64,000 nucleotides of DNA from the NCBI GenBank assembly GCA_002682825.1, contig NOKP01000007.1, positions 558,001 through 622,000 on the forward strand, read 5' to 3'. The position numbers and the translations under genes are program-made. The notes beneath the pieces are model-generated. The model did not search any database. It was not told the DNA's origin and saw only the letters and a list, made by a program, of their open reading frames with translations. Source of the DNA: Neonectria sp. B-13. Taxonomy: Eukaryota > Ascomycota > Sordariomycetes > Hypocreales > Nectriaceae. Shown here piece after piece: positions 1 to 11,898 of this stretch (position 1 is the stretch's first letter; each line of letters starts with the position of its first letter).

Positions 1-1918
1 GGAACGGTTTCGATGGGGATGTTGGTTCCATCAAGCTACGAGTAAGTTCCTGTTAGTCTTCTGATCATCGGTTTGGCAACAAGCTCTGGCTCATGGACAT
101 ACCTTGATGATCTCGACACGGAGGCCGGAGAGAATCGAGTCTACTACGGAATCGAGAGTGTTTCCCACAGATTCAAGGGTGTTGTTGAGAATATCCGTGG
201 CTGACACGGCTACGTCGAGCGAATACTCGCCGTGGACAGTACCGCAGGTCGGCTGCTGCATCACCACCTGCCCGGCAACCTTCTTCCCGCCCAGGTACAA
301 GTTCACGGTGCAAGGACGCTCCACCTCTTCGACGTCGAGCTTGACGCGGGCAAAGAAGCGGGTGGCGATGCCATCCTCGCCACGGCGCACCACGCGACTC
401 ACCGTGGTCTCGTCGTCGCCGTATATGCGGTTGATCAGACGGGTGGCGTCCTGCTTCATCTGGGACTCGGACTTCTTCCAGTACTCCAAGCCCTCGTAGG
501 TGTAGCCGAAGGTCTGGATGCTCTCGACGGACTCGGAGGTGTGGAAGTTGTCCGCGTCGGCGAAGAAGGGCTGCAGCGCAGACTTGGGCGTGATGGTGGT
601 TCCGGCCGGCGACATCCAGCGAGCTCCGCCTGAGTACGACTGGTTGAACATGACCTCGTCGGGGCGCATGGCCTGCCAGTAAGCCCACAGTCGATCAACG
701 TTGCAGTGATGGAGCATGCTTTGAAAATGATTAGTTTCAACTCGGCGGTTGTGCAGAGAGCAACTTACAACAAGGGGTCGAAGGCGGAAAAGTCGGCCGA
801 GAGGAACTGGCCACCACAGGCTCCGTCCCAATGAATACCGTTGTGAATCTGCTCCAGACTGGTGCCACCATTTCCGGTCGATGCGAACTCGTCGAAGGTG
901 TTGGTGTGCGTGAAGGCATCGTACTGTTGAGATTAGCATCGCGCTTTAGAACATCGGCCGCTCGACGTCTACTTACCACCCACTGCTTGTACGGACGGTC
1001 GGCCAGAAGCTCGTTCGCAGAGTCGGGGAAACTCTTCGGCGAGGGACAGCGGTAGATGCGAGATCGGTTCTCGTCGTCGAAGGATCCATAGGTGCCGTTG
1101 AGTGCCGCAGCAGGGAACTTGTAGCCAGAGAGCGGGTTCTCGACTTGGATTTCCCGGAGGGCGGTGCCGCTGGGGACGTTGACGGTCATCTTGGAAGGGA
1201 CCATTGCCTCGGGAATGTCGCTGGAACCCCAGTCCCAGAAGGGCGCGCGGAGAGTCTCGGCGGCTTCGATGTACTGAGAGCGATATCGCTGGGGATACTC
1301 GCTTGCTAGGCGTTTGGCGGTGGCGACCAGGACTTGCTGCGAATGGTTAGAGGATTCGTCAAGGCTTCGAAGAGAGATCGTATACCTCGTAGAGCACGAC
1401 ATAAGGTCGGTGCCATGTTAGAAAGAGTCGTTCCTGAGTCCCGAGTTAACTTCATTGGACCGAACTTTGCAAATGTGAGTATGCTTACACCGTGGGGACA
1501 GTAGCCTTGCCATCCCTTGGTGTTCTTATCGCCGGTGTTGTTCCATTCGACGTAGGGCTTTCCGTGAATTCCTATTTGGCAGTTTCAGATGCATATCCAG
1601 ACTCGACAGAACTGCATGACAGCTTACCCGCCACTTGGAAGAAGGATAAGGGATCCCCGGCGTCTTTGTTGTGCATGTCAACCAGCGACCGGATATAGAG
1701 GTCCCTATCGACTTGTCAGCCAACGGCCCAAGGCCACTTTCACAGCATCCAGCGTACCATTGGGCACCTCCAGCAGCCTGGAGCTCATTGATGTCCTGGC
1801 GCAGCGGCACGGCGTTGCCCTCCGACACAGAGAAGCCGGTGATGGGATAGCGATCCTGGGCGGTGACGAGGGACGCGGCGCCCAGCGCCAAGGCCGTGAG
1901 AGAGAGTCGAAGCAGCAT
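1..1918 (-). CDS. Secreted tyrosinase (type-3 copper polyphenol oxidase), 3' end beyond window
   Basis: Oxidises mono- and diphenols to quinones (pigment or melanin-type chemistry), probably outside the cell or in the secretory pathway. Exons placed by GT-AG and frame: 1918-1758, 1704-1628, 1571-1489, 1433-1386, 1336-977, 923-769, 718-103, then 35-1, where the gene leaves the window; 511 complete codons are visible. Residues 1-20 (MLLRLSLTALALGAASLVTA) look like a signal peptide cleaved before QDRYP. The CuA histidines are seen as IHGKPY, CPHG and TWHRPY (His-x8-His between the last two), and the CuB histidines as HNGIHW and FMLHHCNVDRLW. All six copper ligands therefore appear intact. The frame continues across the last intron (102-36) into LDGTNIPIETV. 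Eight exons in under 2 kb is intron-rich compared with its neighbours. Family assignment is firm; the physiological substrate is unknown. Confidence 0.93.
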
Positions 1919-2355
1919 GATTGTTTCGACTTCAAGAGAAAACTAAATAGATAAGTCCCCGAGGGCGGAAAAGGTGTGAGAAGGGACGGAATAAATAAAC
2001 GAGTGTATTCCCTAGTGGAAGCTTTTTCCGCCGTCTGTCAATAGAAACGACTGTGCGACCCGGGCAAGAAGAAACAAACCGGACCCAAAGAGAGAACAAG
2101 GTGGGAAGTTTTTGGGAACGAGTGCGGCTTCGTTGTGTTATACCAACGGCGCCCGTCTCAATCACGATGCAGGTATGCTGCACGCCCAAGGATCGTCCTG
2201 TCAGCGAGCCAGACTGGGTTGTTTAAGGTACCTCAACTAGCTGGAGCTTACGGATACTGCGTAGATGACTTGACACACAGAGCCGTGCGCGGTTCTTTTT
2301 TGCTTCCTCGTACCGCCACATGTCTGTGCGTGTGCGGTGAATGGTCTGCTGTGAT

Positions 2356-2405
2356 CTGTTGTGTTGTGTTGTGTTGTGTTGTGCTGTGTTGTGCTGTGTG
2401 TTGTG
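2356..2405. repeat. Imperfect TGTTG pentanucleotide microsatellite
   Basis: About ten units of TGTTG, with TGCTG variants, run in tandem in the upstream region of the tyrosinase gene. Confidence 0.9.
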
Positions 2406-3238
2406 CGCAGATATTCGTACAGTAGAGTAGGCACCTACGGGCGTTGTTCATCGTTGCGCTGCGCAATTCACACAACTACACAGCACTACGGATACAGTGC
2501 AAAAATACCACCCGATTCGATCTTCCCGGTACCTGCCTAACTTACCTAGTACGAAGGCGCTCTCGCAAGCCGGGCATTGGCTGAGCAAGGTGGCCGCCCG
2601 GTCGCATCGCGGAGGCTCCCGGTAGAGGATCGGCCGGCACTGGCTTCAGCCCAGGCGACCTGGCCTGACGACGCAGGTACGGACGGGGCTTGCTCGGACA
2701 ACGGCGGCAGCGTCAGCGAACAGCGCAGCGCTGGAGGAGCGTGATTCGAAACGCTGGTCCTGGGCAGCTGAGCGCATCACGGACTGGGCTAGTGCGAGGA
2801 CACCAACGGGCGGGCCGAGCGTTCGAGGGCTGCGACAGGGAGAGCCGAAGTTGCTGAAGAGAGAAAGAGAGAAAGAGGTGGAGATTTGGTTCCGAACTTC
2901 AAATCAAAGTACATACGACTGTGGACCCGGTGTATTAGCGATGGATAACTATGCGCTGTTGCTTGAGGATCATCCATGGCACATGAAACAAGCCAAGGAA
3001 CCCACCGAGCAAGGATCGCCTACAGGACTTTTGGTCTTTAATTAGCCTTCAGTGCGCTGCTGGGGCGCTGCTATTTGTGAATACCTGCATCTACATGCGT
3101 GGTATAATCTAAATCTAAGGGTTCTACGGATACCGGCGGCCACTGAACTGTGTGTTCCCCTGCCGTCAGCTCCGTTGTTGGGATATTGGTCAAACCAATT
3201 TACCAGCAGACCGCATCGTCGTCTGTCGCACAGCACCT

Positions 3239-3241
<3 letters not shown>

Positions 3242-3303
<62 letters not shown>
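3242..3303. repeat. Homopolymer of 62 cytosines
   Basis: An uninterrupted C62 run (G62 on the minus strand) lies between ordinary unique sequence. No other homopolymer in the window comes close. The exact length should be treated as uncertain, because sequencing and assembly are unreliable through such tracts. Confidence 0.95.
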
Positions 3304-4782
3304 TGGAATGATTGACATCGGCCGTCAATTGCGATCACCATTTTTACATATTGTGTGTGTAAAGGCACCCGCGAACCGGGGGGGATCCCGCGGTAACATC
3401 CGGGGGTTACGGCCAAAAAGTTGGGTCAATGTTTCTCACCGCCCTTGTTGGCTGGAGGCATCCGAAATATGACGGCAATCAATTAACCCATTGGGAGCAA
3501 CCAGCCGTATCAAGCAAGGTATGATATGATGGGAATAAATGCAGTTGGGCATTTTCCCCATGTTATTTTTGGAACTTGCATCTCCCCTTTTTCTCTTCCT
3601 CCTTATGATACGAAGTCCGGTACAGAACAGCAAAGCACGCACATGCATGCATGCACAATCCTGATTCCATAGATCCAATCATCCATGTCCGTTTGCATGT
3701 CCTTCGTGTGGAGTCCTCCGTACCTTGCAGACGATCTCTCTTCCCCAGTGGAGCAAGACCCCGGGCGTGCCCCATCACGTTCAAACACGCGAGTGTTTGA
3801 CAGAAACAACGCTCTGGCTACGTCTACTACTATGTATGTACATCTCTTCTACACTGACTGCGAATTACCGCACATCGCACATTCACAGCCACTGATTTCG
3901 AGGCTGAACGCGGTGAGACACGGCCACGCTTCTGGTTTGCGCCCCCGCGGGACCCGTTGCCAAGCCCCATGACGCTTTCTTGGCTGGTCGGCGCGGTTCC
4001 TTTGTCGAGTTCCTGACAGCTCGTGTAGAGTAATTAATCTACGAAGCATCTGCGCGGCCCCGACGTCACATCGGCACTGATGGATCCCTCCCATTGGAAC
4101 CTCGTCGGAAGCAAACAAACAACCGTCGCAACGATGTCCTAATTCTGACTGATGTACGTCATCCTGCCTCGACTTAAACACGCTGTGCCTTACGAACACC
4201 GGCTCTCGCGCTTCTAGATTGTTTGCGAGTCAGGGCCGAACAGTCATGGAAAGATCATGACAACACGAGCACACGATTTCGACGAGGTGGTGACACAGCC
4301 ATAGAGATTCGTCCCCGATTCATGAATTTGATTCAAATAGAACAGCCACATTGCACAGTGAATCGAAGTTCTTCGGTCATCTTACATAGTACACGGTACA
4401 GCCAGCTCCCTGCCCATCTCCCCTACCCATGTCGTTCACCCATCTCCGTCTCTGACTTCTCTCAATCATAACAGCGCCCATCTGACCAGACTCGGACAGA
4501 CGATTTTTGTTTCCGACCCCCAGTCCTGCCCTGGGGATCTCAATCTCGGACATGTGGAGCTCCTCAGACGTCATTCCCATACCATTTCGTGAGCATCCAT
4601 AACACGTCCCCTGAGGTCAACCTCGTCGATGACCGCAAGAGTGACTTCCCTCATACAACAAACAGCCCAGAGCCTTAACAATATCAACGTGATCTTTGTC
4701 TTACCCTCCCAAGTTGAAACCCTATCCCGACATCCCACGAGGACCGCAGGTGCCACCGCAGCGATTTGGTGCAACGTGACCT

Positions 4783-5910
4783 TCACATGTCCTGTTCTAG
4801 CGACACCAAATCCCGGAATCCTTCCATCCACCGCTTCGTCTGCTCCGTAGTCGGCTTCGGCAGTGGACTCCGAGCGTGGCCTCCGTAACCCATCCACGCC
4901 TGCAGACCGGCCTTGACTCCGACTACACCGCCCTGAATAGCGGTCCAGTCGCCTTGCGCAACAACCTCTTGCAGCTCACATGCCTTTGCAACTTGACCGT
5001 CCCGATAGAGCTCCATCGTTCTGGTACAGGCCTTCGGAGCAATGTTGGCCAAGCCAGCTAGGATGCCGTGCCCACCAGCTGAGAGCGATGGAATCAGAAA
5101 GTCTGCTGATCCTGCCAGAACGAGGAACTCCGGGTGTTCTGGGTCATGAACTTTCGAAAGCTTTCGAGTAGCTGCTGCCACTCGGTTCAGTTTCCCAGTG
5201 TTTCCGCAGGTCAACTTGACGCCCACGATGTTGGGATGCGCCGCGAGCGAGATGATGAGATCAGATGAGAGATCTAGACCGCCCACGGCGCCGGGAAAGT
5301 TGTAAATGATAATCGGGATGGGAGATTTGTCCGCCACTGTTGTGAAATATTCCAAAATGGTTTCCGAGGCTGGGGCAAACAACGTGGCATAGTAGGACGG
5401 AGGAAGCACCAGGGCATAGTCACCGCCGGCTTGCCAAGCTTCTCGGCAGTACTCAATCGTCTCACGGGTACTCTGGCTCCCACAACCCACAATCAGGGGC
5501 ATATGATCGAACCCGTCCTCGTTCAGAGCCGCCCTGGTAGTAGCGGTGACCAGTTGCCGCTCAGCGTGAGTCAGATGGACGGCCTCTCCGTTAGAGCCCT
5601 GGGTAGCGAGGCCAGTGACACCGGCACGTGCTAGTCGCACGGCATGACGAGAAATAGCGGCGGTATCGACGTCCTCCGTTTCTGGCATGAAGAAACACAT
5701 GGTTGGGACGTAGACGCCCGGCAGAAGTGGCCGCCGTACGTGGGACCCCACATCTACCAAGTGATCATCTATGGAGCTGCTGCTAGGCGATGACGGAACA
5801 TCTGTTGAAGTGAAGGTGTCGTGCATAGGGCCAGATGAGTTCCAGTAGCTGGTTCTGTAGTGTGTTGTGAAAGATCCAGCAGGAGAGTGAGCATCGTTGT
5901 GAGGAGCCAT
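4783..5910 (-). CDS. Dihydrodipicolinate synthase (DapA) family aldolase/lyase
   Basis: A 375-residue, single-exon member of the class I pyruvate-aldolase family, which includes dihydrodipicolinate synthases, 4-hydroxy-2-oxoglutarate aldolases and the fungal deoxy-sugar-acid aldolases. Visible family marks are the GSNGEAVHL loop, the tyrosine in YNFPG (about residue 203) and the Schiff-base lysine in VGVKLTCGN (about residue 232). Fungi make lysine by the aminoadipate route, so true lysine-pathway synthase activity is unlikely; an aldolase role in sugar-acid or hydroxyproline catabolism is more plausible (inference). The start at 5910 (MAPHNDA) was chosen because a TATA-like CATATAAAG sits at 6130-6122. 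The upstream in-frame ATG at 6102 is only about 20 nt from it and would probably precede the transcription start. Residues 1-65 are a serine-rich extension before the barrel. The upstream ATG would add 64 residues. Confidence 0.85.
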   Translation of the reverse strand: MAPHNDAHSPAGSFTTHYRTSYWNSSGPMHDTFTSTDVPSSPSSSSIDDHLVDVGSHVRRPLLPGVYVPTMCFFMPETEDVDTAAISRHAVRLARAGVTGLATQGSNGEAVHLTHAERQLVTATTRAALNEDGFDHMPLIVGCGSQSTRETIEYCREAWQAGGDYALVLPPSYYATLFAPASETILEYFTTVADKSPIPIIIYNFPGAVGGLDLSSDLIISLAAHPNIVGVKLTCGNTGKLNRVAAATRKLSKVHDPEHPEFLVLAGSADFLIPSLSAGGHGILAGLANIAPKACTRTMELYRDGQVAKACELQEVVAQGDWTAIQGGVVGVKAGLQAWMGYGGHARSPLPKPTTEQTKRWMEGFRDLVSLEQDM

Positions 5911-6121
5911 TTTATATAGGAAACAAAGATTCACTGAAGAGATGGAATCCAGAGACAACTTTGAATATTGATGCGTCAAGAGTTGAGATGCTAGGAATCC
6001 AGTCAAGGGTATGAGATGGAAATTGGCGGCTCGTGTGAATTGAGTGAATAAGAGATGACGGGGTGGAAGCTCGGTTTCTGATATGGTTGTGAATGCAAAC
6101 ACAACTCAAGGGGGACGCTGA

Positions 6122-6130
6122 CTTTATATG
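6122..6130 (-). promoter_or_regulatory. TATA-like box of the DapA-family gene
   Basis: CATATAAAG on the minus strand, 212 nt above the chosen ATG. Its position argues for the downstream start codon. Confidence 0.4.
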
Positions 6131-8734
6131 AACAGATAGGCAATCAGGGTTCGGTTGCCAATGTCTCCGGACTTATTGGGCTTACCCCGTCCCGCTAGAG
6201 CATCCCATCACGGCTGGGGCGGTTTGGCCGATTTGGTATTGGATGGAGAGGGCGCATTCGCATATGCAGTGTTGGATGGAGACATGGACGGACACAGGAC
6301 CGGCAGATATGGTAGGTCGGAAAAATATCCTTCAATATTCAATCGGTGGAATACACCAAGGGATGCTTTCCCGTCAGACAGAATGGCCTGGCCGAGATTG
6401 GTGCAAACAGATCAAGCGATCCGCCAACGTGCGTCAGCATTGCCGCGGCTCCTCTAGTGAAAGTGACAGAGTATGGCGGTCATCATACGACTCGACGTGT
6501 TGGAGAGCCGTTGTGGACTGCAGGCTGATGTAAATCCGGGGTCGAGGACCCATTACGCATTCGGGAATTACTGCCCGAGTCGTTCAACTTGTGGGCTATG
6601 GCGTGGGGGTTAGCGTGGAGCGGCCCGCGATGGATGTGCCAGTTGGTCATTATTGGGTTGGTACAGGGTGAGCATCCTCAAAGGACGAGGAGTTGGAGTT
6701 GAGTTGCAGGAAATGGGGGTCATGATGACTCTCAGATGCTGTGCCTGAGGGCAGGTGACCACCCTCGGAGGAGAAACACCGGCCTTTTGGTTGGCTCAAT
6801 AGGTGGTCTGAATGGCCAGACCACCAAAGCTTGCATTAGGACGGCCCAAGGCTGGCACCGTGGCGAATGACCCGGAGGATCCAGTTGTATTTCAGGAACC
6901 GGCAATTGCCATCACGGGGGCTGTCATTCTGACCGGACTCCGTTCAAGGTTTGGTTCTTGCTCTTTGTGTAACCAACTCGATGAGAGCACGACGACATCT
7001 CCGTCGTCCACGTTTTTGTCAGGCACTCGCCTGTAAAGACACAGCTTCATGGCGAGTGGCTCCGAGCGTCCATGTGCTCAGCACACGTGCGTGAAGAACA
7101 TGCATCGTGCCGCATCCAACGTCGGAGTTGCTGCATGCTCCGACGCTTTGTTGTCAATTGACACAGCCGCATCCAGGGGTCCTCGCGGGGAACCTCATTT
7201 TCAGAACTTGGTCTCCAACAAGAAAGAGCTGCTGATGCGCATGAGGCTGAGGCCGCCGTGGTCAGAAAGCCGACCTCGTGACCCGCCTTTCGTGGAGACC
7301 CCCGCATTGGCGTTGTAGTTGGCATTTCCTACTGCATGATGAATCATGTAGGTAAGAGGAGGCCGATGACGATGAGGACTACCGTACATTGATGCCTGGC
7401 TTCTCGTGGCTCGCTCCAGCTCTGCCTGTTCAGAGCAAAACTAAGTTCTGGAGTAGGTAGACAGTTGGAGAGTAGAGTCTGAGCCGGCGAGTGGTTGATG
7501 GTTAGTTTCTCACCACGTGTTTTGGTGATGATCGGTTGCACTTTCCTTCCCTTTCGTTCATGATGTTGGCTGCCAAAAATGGCAAAAAGCGGGGTAGCAT
7601 ATGTTAGCTCCCAGACAAGGTTTGGAGGCAGTCAGTCAAGCGGGGGCAGATGTCTATCTTAGCTTGCAATTCTGCTCATGCTCTATCAAGAAGTACTTTT
7701 GCTTCTACCTCGATTCTTCCTCGTATTTGCTCCGTCTCCCCGCACTACAGCAACGTTGATTCCCTCCTCTCGGCTGGAGGCCTGTTAGAACTCAACCTTG
7801 GTTCCCGTCCTCTCGACTGAAGGCCTGTCAGAACTCAACCTTGGTTCCCGTCCTCCTCCCACACCATCTTTTTGGAAACCTGGCACCAACTGTCACGGGT
7901 TTCTGCCGAGCCTAAGTAGCAATCCAAAATCCAAAGACTTGTTCTCCAATGTCTGTTTCCCTTCTGCTTTTATTGTTGTCACCGGTCTGCCATGAATCGT
8001 TCCCCTTCTCCACAAGCTGGTGTGTCCCAGCCGTAGACCATCAGTCTGGACTCACTTAGGACCCTCCTCCCCTCCCTACTTACCATTATTACCGTGCCGT
8101 GACTTTGCAGCAGCCCAGACTGCGAACGAGTCCTCAACCCTCAAAAGCGGGGAAGAAAGCGGGGGAAAACGAAGTAGATGTTGGGGGTGGGTTCTCGCGT
8201 GGCCCTCCTGAACATCCCCATGGAGTTTCTTGCGGTTTGCTCCATCGACGTGCATCTGCTTCGTGTGCATTTTCTCGACCGCATGAGAGGGGGAAGTCTG
8301 ATGATGCTGCAGCCTCGCCATCCTTCATGCAACCCGACCCCTCCACCGCTCGGCTACCAGCGCAAGTATTCCCCTCATCCGTGTTGCGTGCAAGTGAAGC
8401 TGTATTGGTGCGCCAATTCGGCTGGGGACTGCCTTTGATCCGGAGAATGATACTCTGTTATCACACAGCCTCGTTGGAGAGAGCTTAAGGCCGAACTCAA
8501 CCACCGTTGTTTTCTCCAATGTCAACACCCATATTCCCATGACGCAACAAGTCGGTAATTCTGACAGGACTCCTTGACGCTTTCAATTCAACCAGATGAA
8601 ATAGTCATGCAAACAGAGAATTTGCTGTTGTCGTAACTCATGCCTGCCCATCCTAAGGTATGGTGAGGATTCATCCCCTCAACTCCAATCCAGCCGGTAG
8701 TATGCCAATACGCCCAGTATCCATAAAACAAAAT
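6131..8734. other. Intergenic, no recognisable gene
   Basis: A 2.6 kb stretch between the DapA-like promoter and the 3' end of MCM10. ORFs are short, overlap each other in several frames and lack domain signatures. A 42-43 bp tandem duplication lies at 7761-7845. Confidence 0.55.
7761..7845. repeat. Two-copy 42/43-bp tandem repeat
   Basis: Copy 1 is 7761-7802 and copy 2 is 7803-7845. Both end with ACTCAACCTTGGT and differ at only a few bases. A truncated third start (TCCCGTCCTC) follows. Confidence 0.85.
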
Positions 8735-11151
8735 CTATTTTACAATAACCAGTTCATCGTCGTCATCTTCGAGCGTGACCTGCCGCTCCACAAGATCGTT
8801 CCCCAAGCTCTCCCGCCCCGCCTCGCGGATCCCCTTGTCTGTCACAAACCGCGTCTTCTTCCGAACCGGGGGCAGCTCCTCCTTGCGCAGTTTCTCCCCG
8901 TCCTTCATTTTTGACAACTTGTCCTTCAGGCTGCTGCCCCAGCCGAGAGCTGATCGCCCGCTGCTAGCCAAGGAACCGGCCTGTGAGCTTTCGGGGCGCT
9001 TGCGCTTAATAGGGCTCAGATGTATGTTGGTACTCTTAGTCAGGCCGAGTGACTTTGCGTCTGGCCTGGGTATGCCACTTTCAGACGCCTGTGCCTGGGA
9101 AGACGAGACGCCGGAACTCGCTCCATTCGTGACCCGAGATCCTGCGTGTTGCATGTATTCCTTGCCAGCCGCATTGCCAATTTTACCGAGTTTCTTCATC
9201 ATCTCCCGCTCCTTTTCTTTCGCCTCCAGGTCTCGTTTCAAAAACTCGGCCCTGTCTTTCCGGTCCTTGGCGCCCCTGTCCTTCCCATCGATCAGATCAG
9301 CCGAGCTCATCGTGCGGGAGATAAACCACTGCGTCCTTGACTCCCAGTCGTAGTCTTTTGCTTTGTCCTTGTCGTAGTCTTTGCCCCAATCGACCCATTC
9401 CTTCTTCTTCTTCGTCGCCTTCTTCTTTTTCGCACCAAAACCACTTCCATTTACCTCCAATCGGGTCGCTCGCTGCTTGCTGATTGCCTCGTTGGAATGG
9501 TATTCGCAATGTTGGGTCCTTTTCTTGTTGATCCAGGAACCGCAAAGCTCTCCGCTCTTCTTCACTGACTGGCAAGAGCCTAAATCGCGAGCCTTGCCAA
9601 TCTCCACAATGGTATCTTCATCTGAATTAATGACGAGACTGAATTTTCCGGTGTCCTGTCTGCCAGGTGGAGGTGGCATGACGTTGGGGTTAAGGATAGC
9701 TACCACGGTTCCCTCTGTGAGCTTCCAGAATCGCGTGAATCCCGTGTTGAATAGAAATAGGTCGAGCTCGTACTCCAGGTCAACTAGAGTCATCACCATG
9801 TACTTCCCTCGATCCTCCTCCTTGCCTCCGTTCCTTGACGTGGTTGGCTTGTGGGCGCGGGGTTCTGACTTCTTCGCGAGGATTGCAAAGATGACAACGT
9901 CCTGCTCTACGTCGGGTAGGGTATAATCGGGCGACTTGACAACTTTGAGAAGGTCCTTGATGTTCAAGACCTTCTTGCCAGATACATGCCGGGCGAGGAC
10001 ACCATGTGGCAGTATGCGTTTCGATAAATGAAAACTTGAGTAAGGCTCAAATGCGGATGCTTGTTCGGATGTTTGTTCCTCGGGAACAATTCGCGACATT
10101 GTCTTGGCTGCTGTCGTGCTGTTGGGAGTTGGGCTCGAAGTGAAAATGTTTGCGTCCGAGATCGTTCGAAGGACTGGCACCGTGTTGCTTCGTGTTAAAC
10201 CTGCTGGTGCTGGTGCTGGTGATGACTTGACTTGTGACATAATCTCTGCTCTTGAGAAGACAGGTTGTCGAACAGGTTCATCTGGGATGTCGACGGCATT
10301 TCTCTTGTATGAGTCCATCTCCTCTTGACCAATCCCGAACGCGTTTGTTCTCAGCCCCTCGATCTTCTTCTGTCTCTCTGCGCGATTAGATTCTTCAGTC
10401 CTCACAGACGCCAGTCGCTCATTGAAAGTTAGCGGGCGCGATTGCTCCGAAGAGGTAGTCGCATTGGACGTTGTTCTCGACCTCCTCAGGTACCCTCCGG
10501 TTTGTGTCGAGTCGCCGCCAACCTGAGAATCTCTGTAACTGGGTGCGCGCTTCAAAGATATGTCTCGGGCCTTCAATCCTTTGTCGATTCCCAAGAGCAC
10601 CCTACTCGGTGACTTGGGTAGCTGGGGAGCCTGGAGCTTCCGAACCGGGGACGCAGGTACTTGAACTTGGTTTTGCGATGGCGCCCGCTGGTCGTCGTTT
10701 GCGCCGGGGGTGGTAGCTCGTGAGAAACGGCTTCGCCCTTGACCAGAGATTGCAAGCTCCGAAGTGGTGGCATCCAAGGTTTCAACTCCATCCTCGGCCG
10801 CCTTTTTTGACTTGGCACTTTTCAACTTCTTTAATCTCAACCGAGCTTGGATCTCCTGCAGTTTCAGTTGTAGTGTCTCCTCATCCTCGTCTTCTTCTCC
10901 ATCTTCGTCCAGGTCCATCTCCTGGAGAAGGTTCACTGCTGGGAGGGTACGGGTTCCTCTCCGGGGAGATGGAGAGGGCGAAGTCTGGTCTAGCATTTTC
11001 CGATATCGTTCGCGGCCGCCTGGGGTGCTGACCAAGGCTTCGAGAGGAGACCGAGGAGGCCATTGTAGGTCATCGGGCGGGAGAGCTAAAGAAGCTGTCA
11101 GTTTTGCAGGCGAGGCCAGAGGCAGGGACATGCAGACTCACCTGGAGCCAT
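8735..11151 (-). CDS. MCM10: DNA replication initiation factor Mcm10
   Basis: Replication-fork factor that binds single-stranded DNA, the Mcm2-7 helicase and polymerase alpha-primase in the nucleus. The mark is the Mcm10-type zinc finger: C-x9-C-x11-C-x2-H, seen as CQSVKKSGELC followed by WINKKRTQHCEYH, preceded by an OB-fold region (ILPHGVLARHVSGKKVLNIKDL onward, given here only as a landmark at about 9930-10010). The N-terminus has an acidic and helical stretch (DLDEDGEEDEDEE then repeated LQLKLQE-type residues). The C-terminus is basic and rich in K and E. I favour a 10-nt first exon (11151-11142, ATGGCTCCAG) spliced over 11141-11086 to LPPDDLQWPP, giving 786 residues. The alternative is an unspliced start at 11131 (798 residues). 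It is head-to-head with RNase H2B and shares its promoter region. Confidence 0.92.
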
Positions 11152-11898
11152 GGCGGTGAAGTTGGGGATGGGTATAAAAACTGGACCCAGGCGGTATGGA
11201 GAAGGTCAAAAACAGATGGCTGGTCCTCGATATCGCTTGCAGTCACAAAGCCCCAAGTCAACCCCGAGTCCAGGGAGTGTTTGACCCAGACAGGGCGACA
11301 GCCATCCAGGCGGAAGCTATACGAGGCGATGTGCAGCGGCGATGGACGCAGTAAAGGTGAAGGAAAGCGATGCTGGATGTAAACGAGATGATTGGCGTTC
11401 ATGCGGAGAGATGTTTTGAGGCGTCAAGCCTTTGGTGGTTGCCCCGGGACTTGCATTGATGAGTTGGGTCCAAAGTCTGGGTCCGAGTTCTGGGACTTGG
11501 TTGGGCGGGGCTGGGCCTGCACTCTATTCGTGCCACTAATTTGTAGGTACTTCGTATTTCGTTCTCAAACTGCCGTTCTACTTATTTAGGTGGTCCATGC
11601 ATTGCGTCCCGTCTCGACGCGCTCCATCCGCTCCCACTGCAGACTCAATTTACGCGTCTGGACGTGCTCTGACCCCTGGCCTGAGAGCACTCTCCCGTCT
11701 TCCAACACGCAATCTCCAACAAAAGAATCCAGCCTTCAAGCCCAGCACCACGCGTCTCAATCCTCCGCCAGCAGCTACGCCTGATTATTGACACAATTGT
11801 GTTGTGATATTCATCCGTCTCTAACACCATCTGTGCATCAATCGACCACATTCGCTCGTTTACTCTTCCCCTCGACCACTCCCAATCTCAACGTCGAC
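11152..11898. promoter_or_regulatory. Divergent MCM10/RNH202 promoter with MluI cell-cycle boxes
   Basis: This 747-bp shared upstream region holds ACGCG at 11617-11621 and perfect ACGCGT palindromes at 11652-11657 and 11750-11755, all within 140 bp and nearer RNH202. ACGCGT is the MCB bound by the MBF/DSC1 factor at G1/S in yeasts; binding here is inference. Confidence 0.6.

Larger units (their letters stand above)
1919..4782. other. Intergenic, no recognisable gene
   Basis: This lies upstream of the tyrosinase (leaving on the minus strand) and downstream of the DapA-like gene. Short ORFs on both strands carry no recognisable domain and do not join through plausible introns. It holds a TGTTG-type pentanucleotide tract near 2356 and a 62-nt cytosine run at 3242. 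The stretch about 2560-2860 is GC-rich. The tyrosinase promoter must lie just above 1918. Confidence 0.6.
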
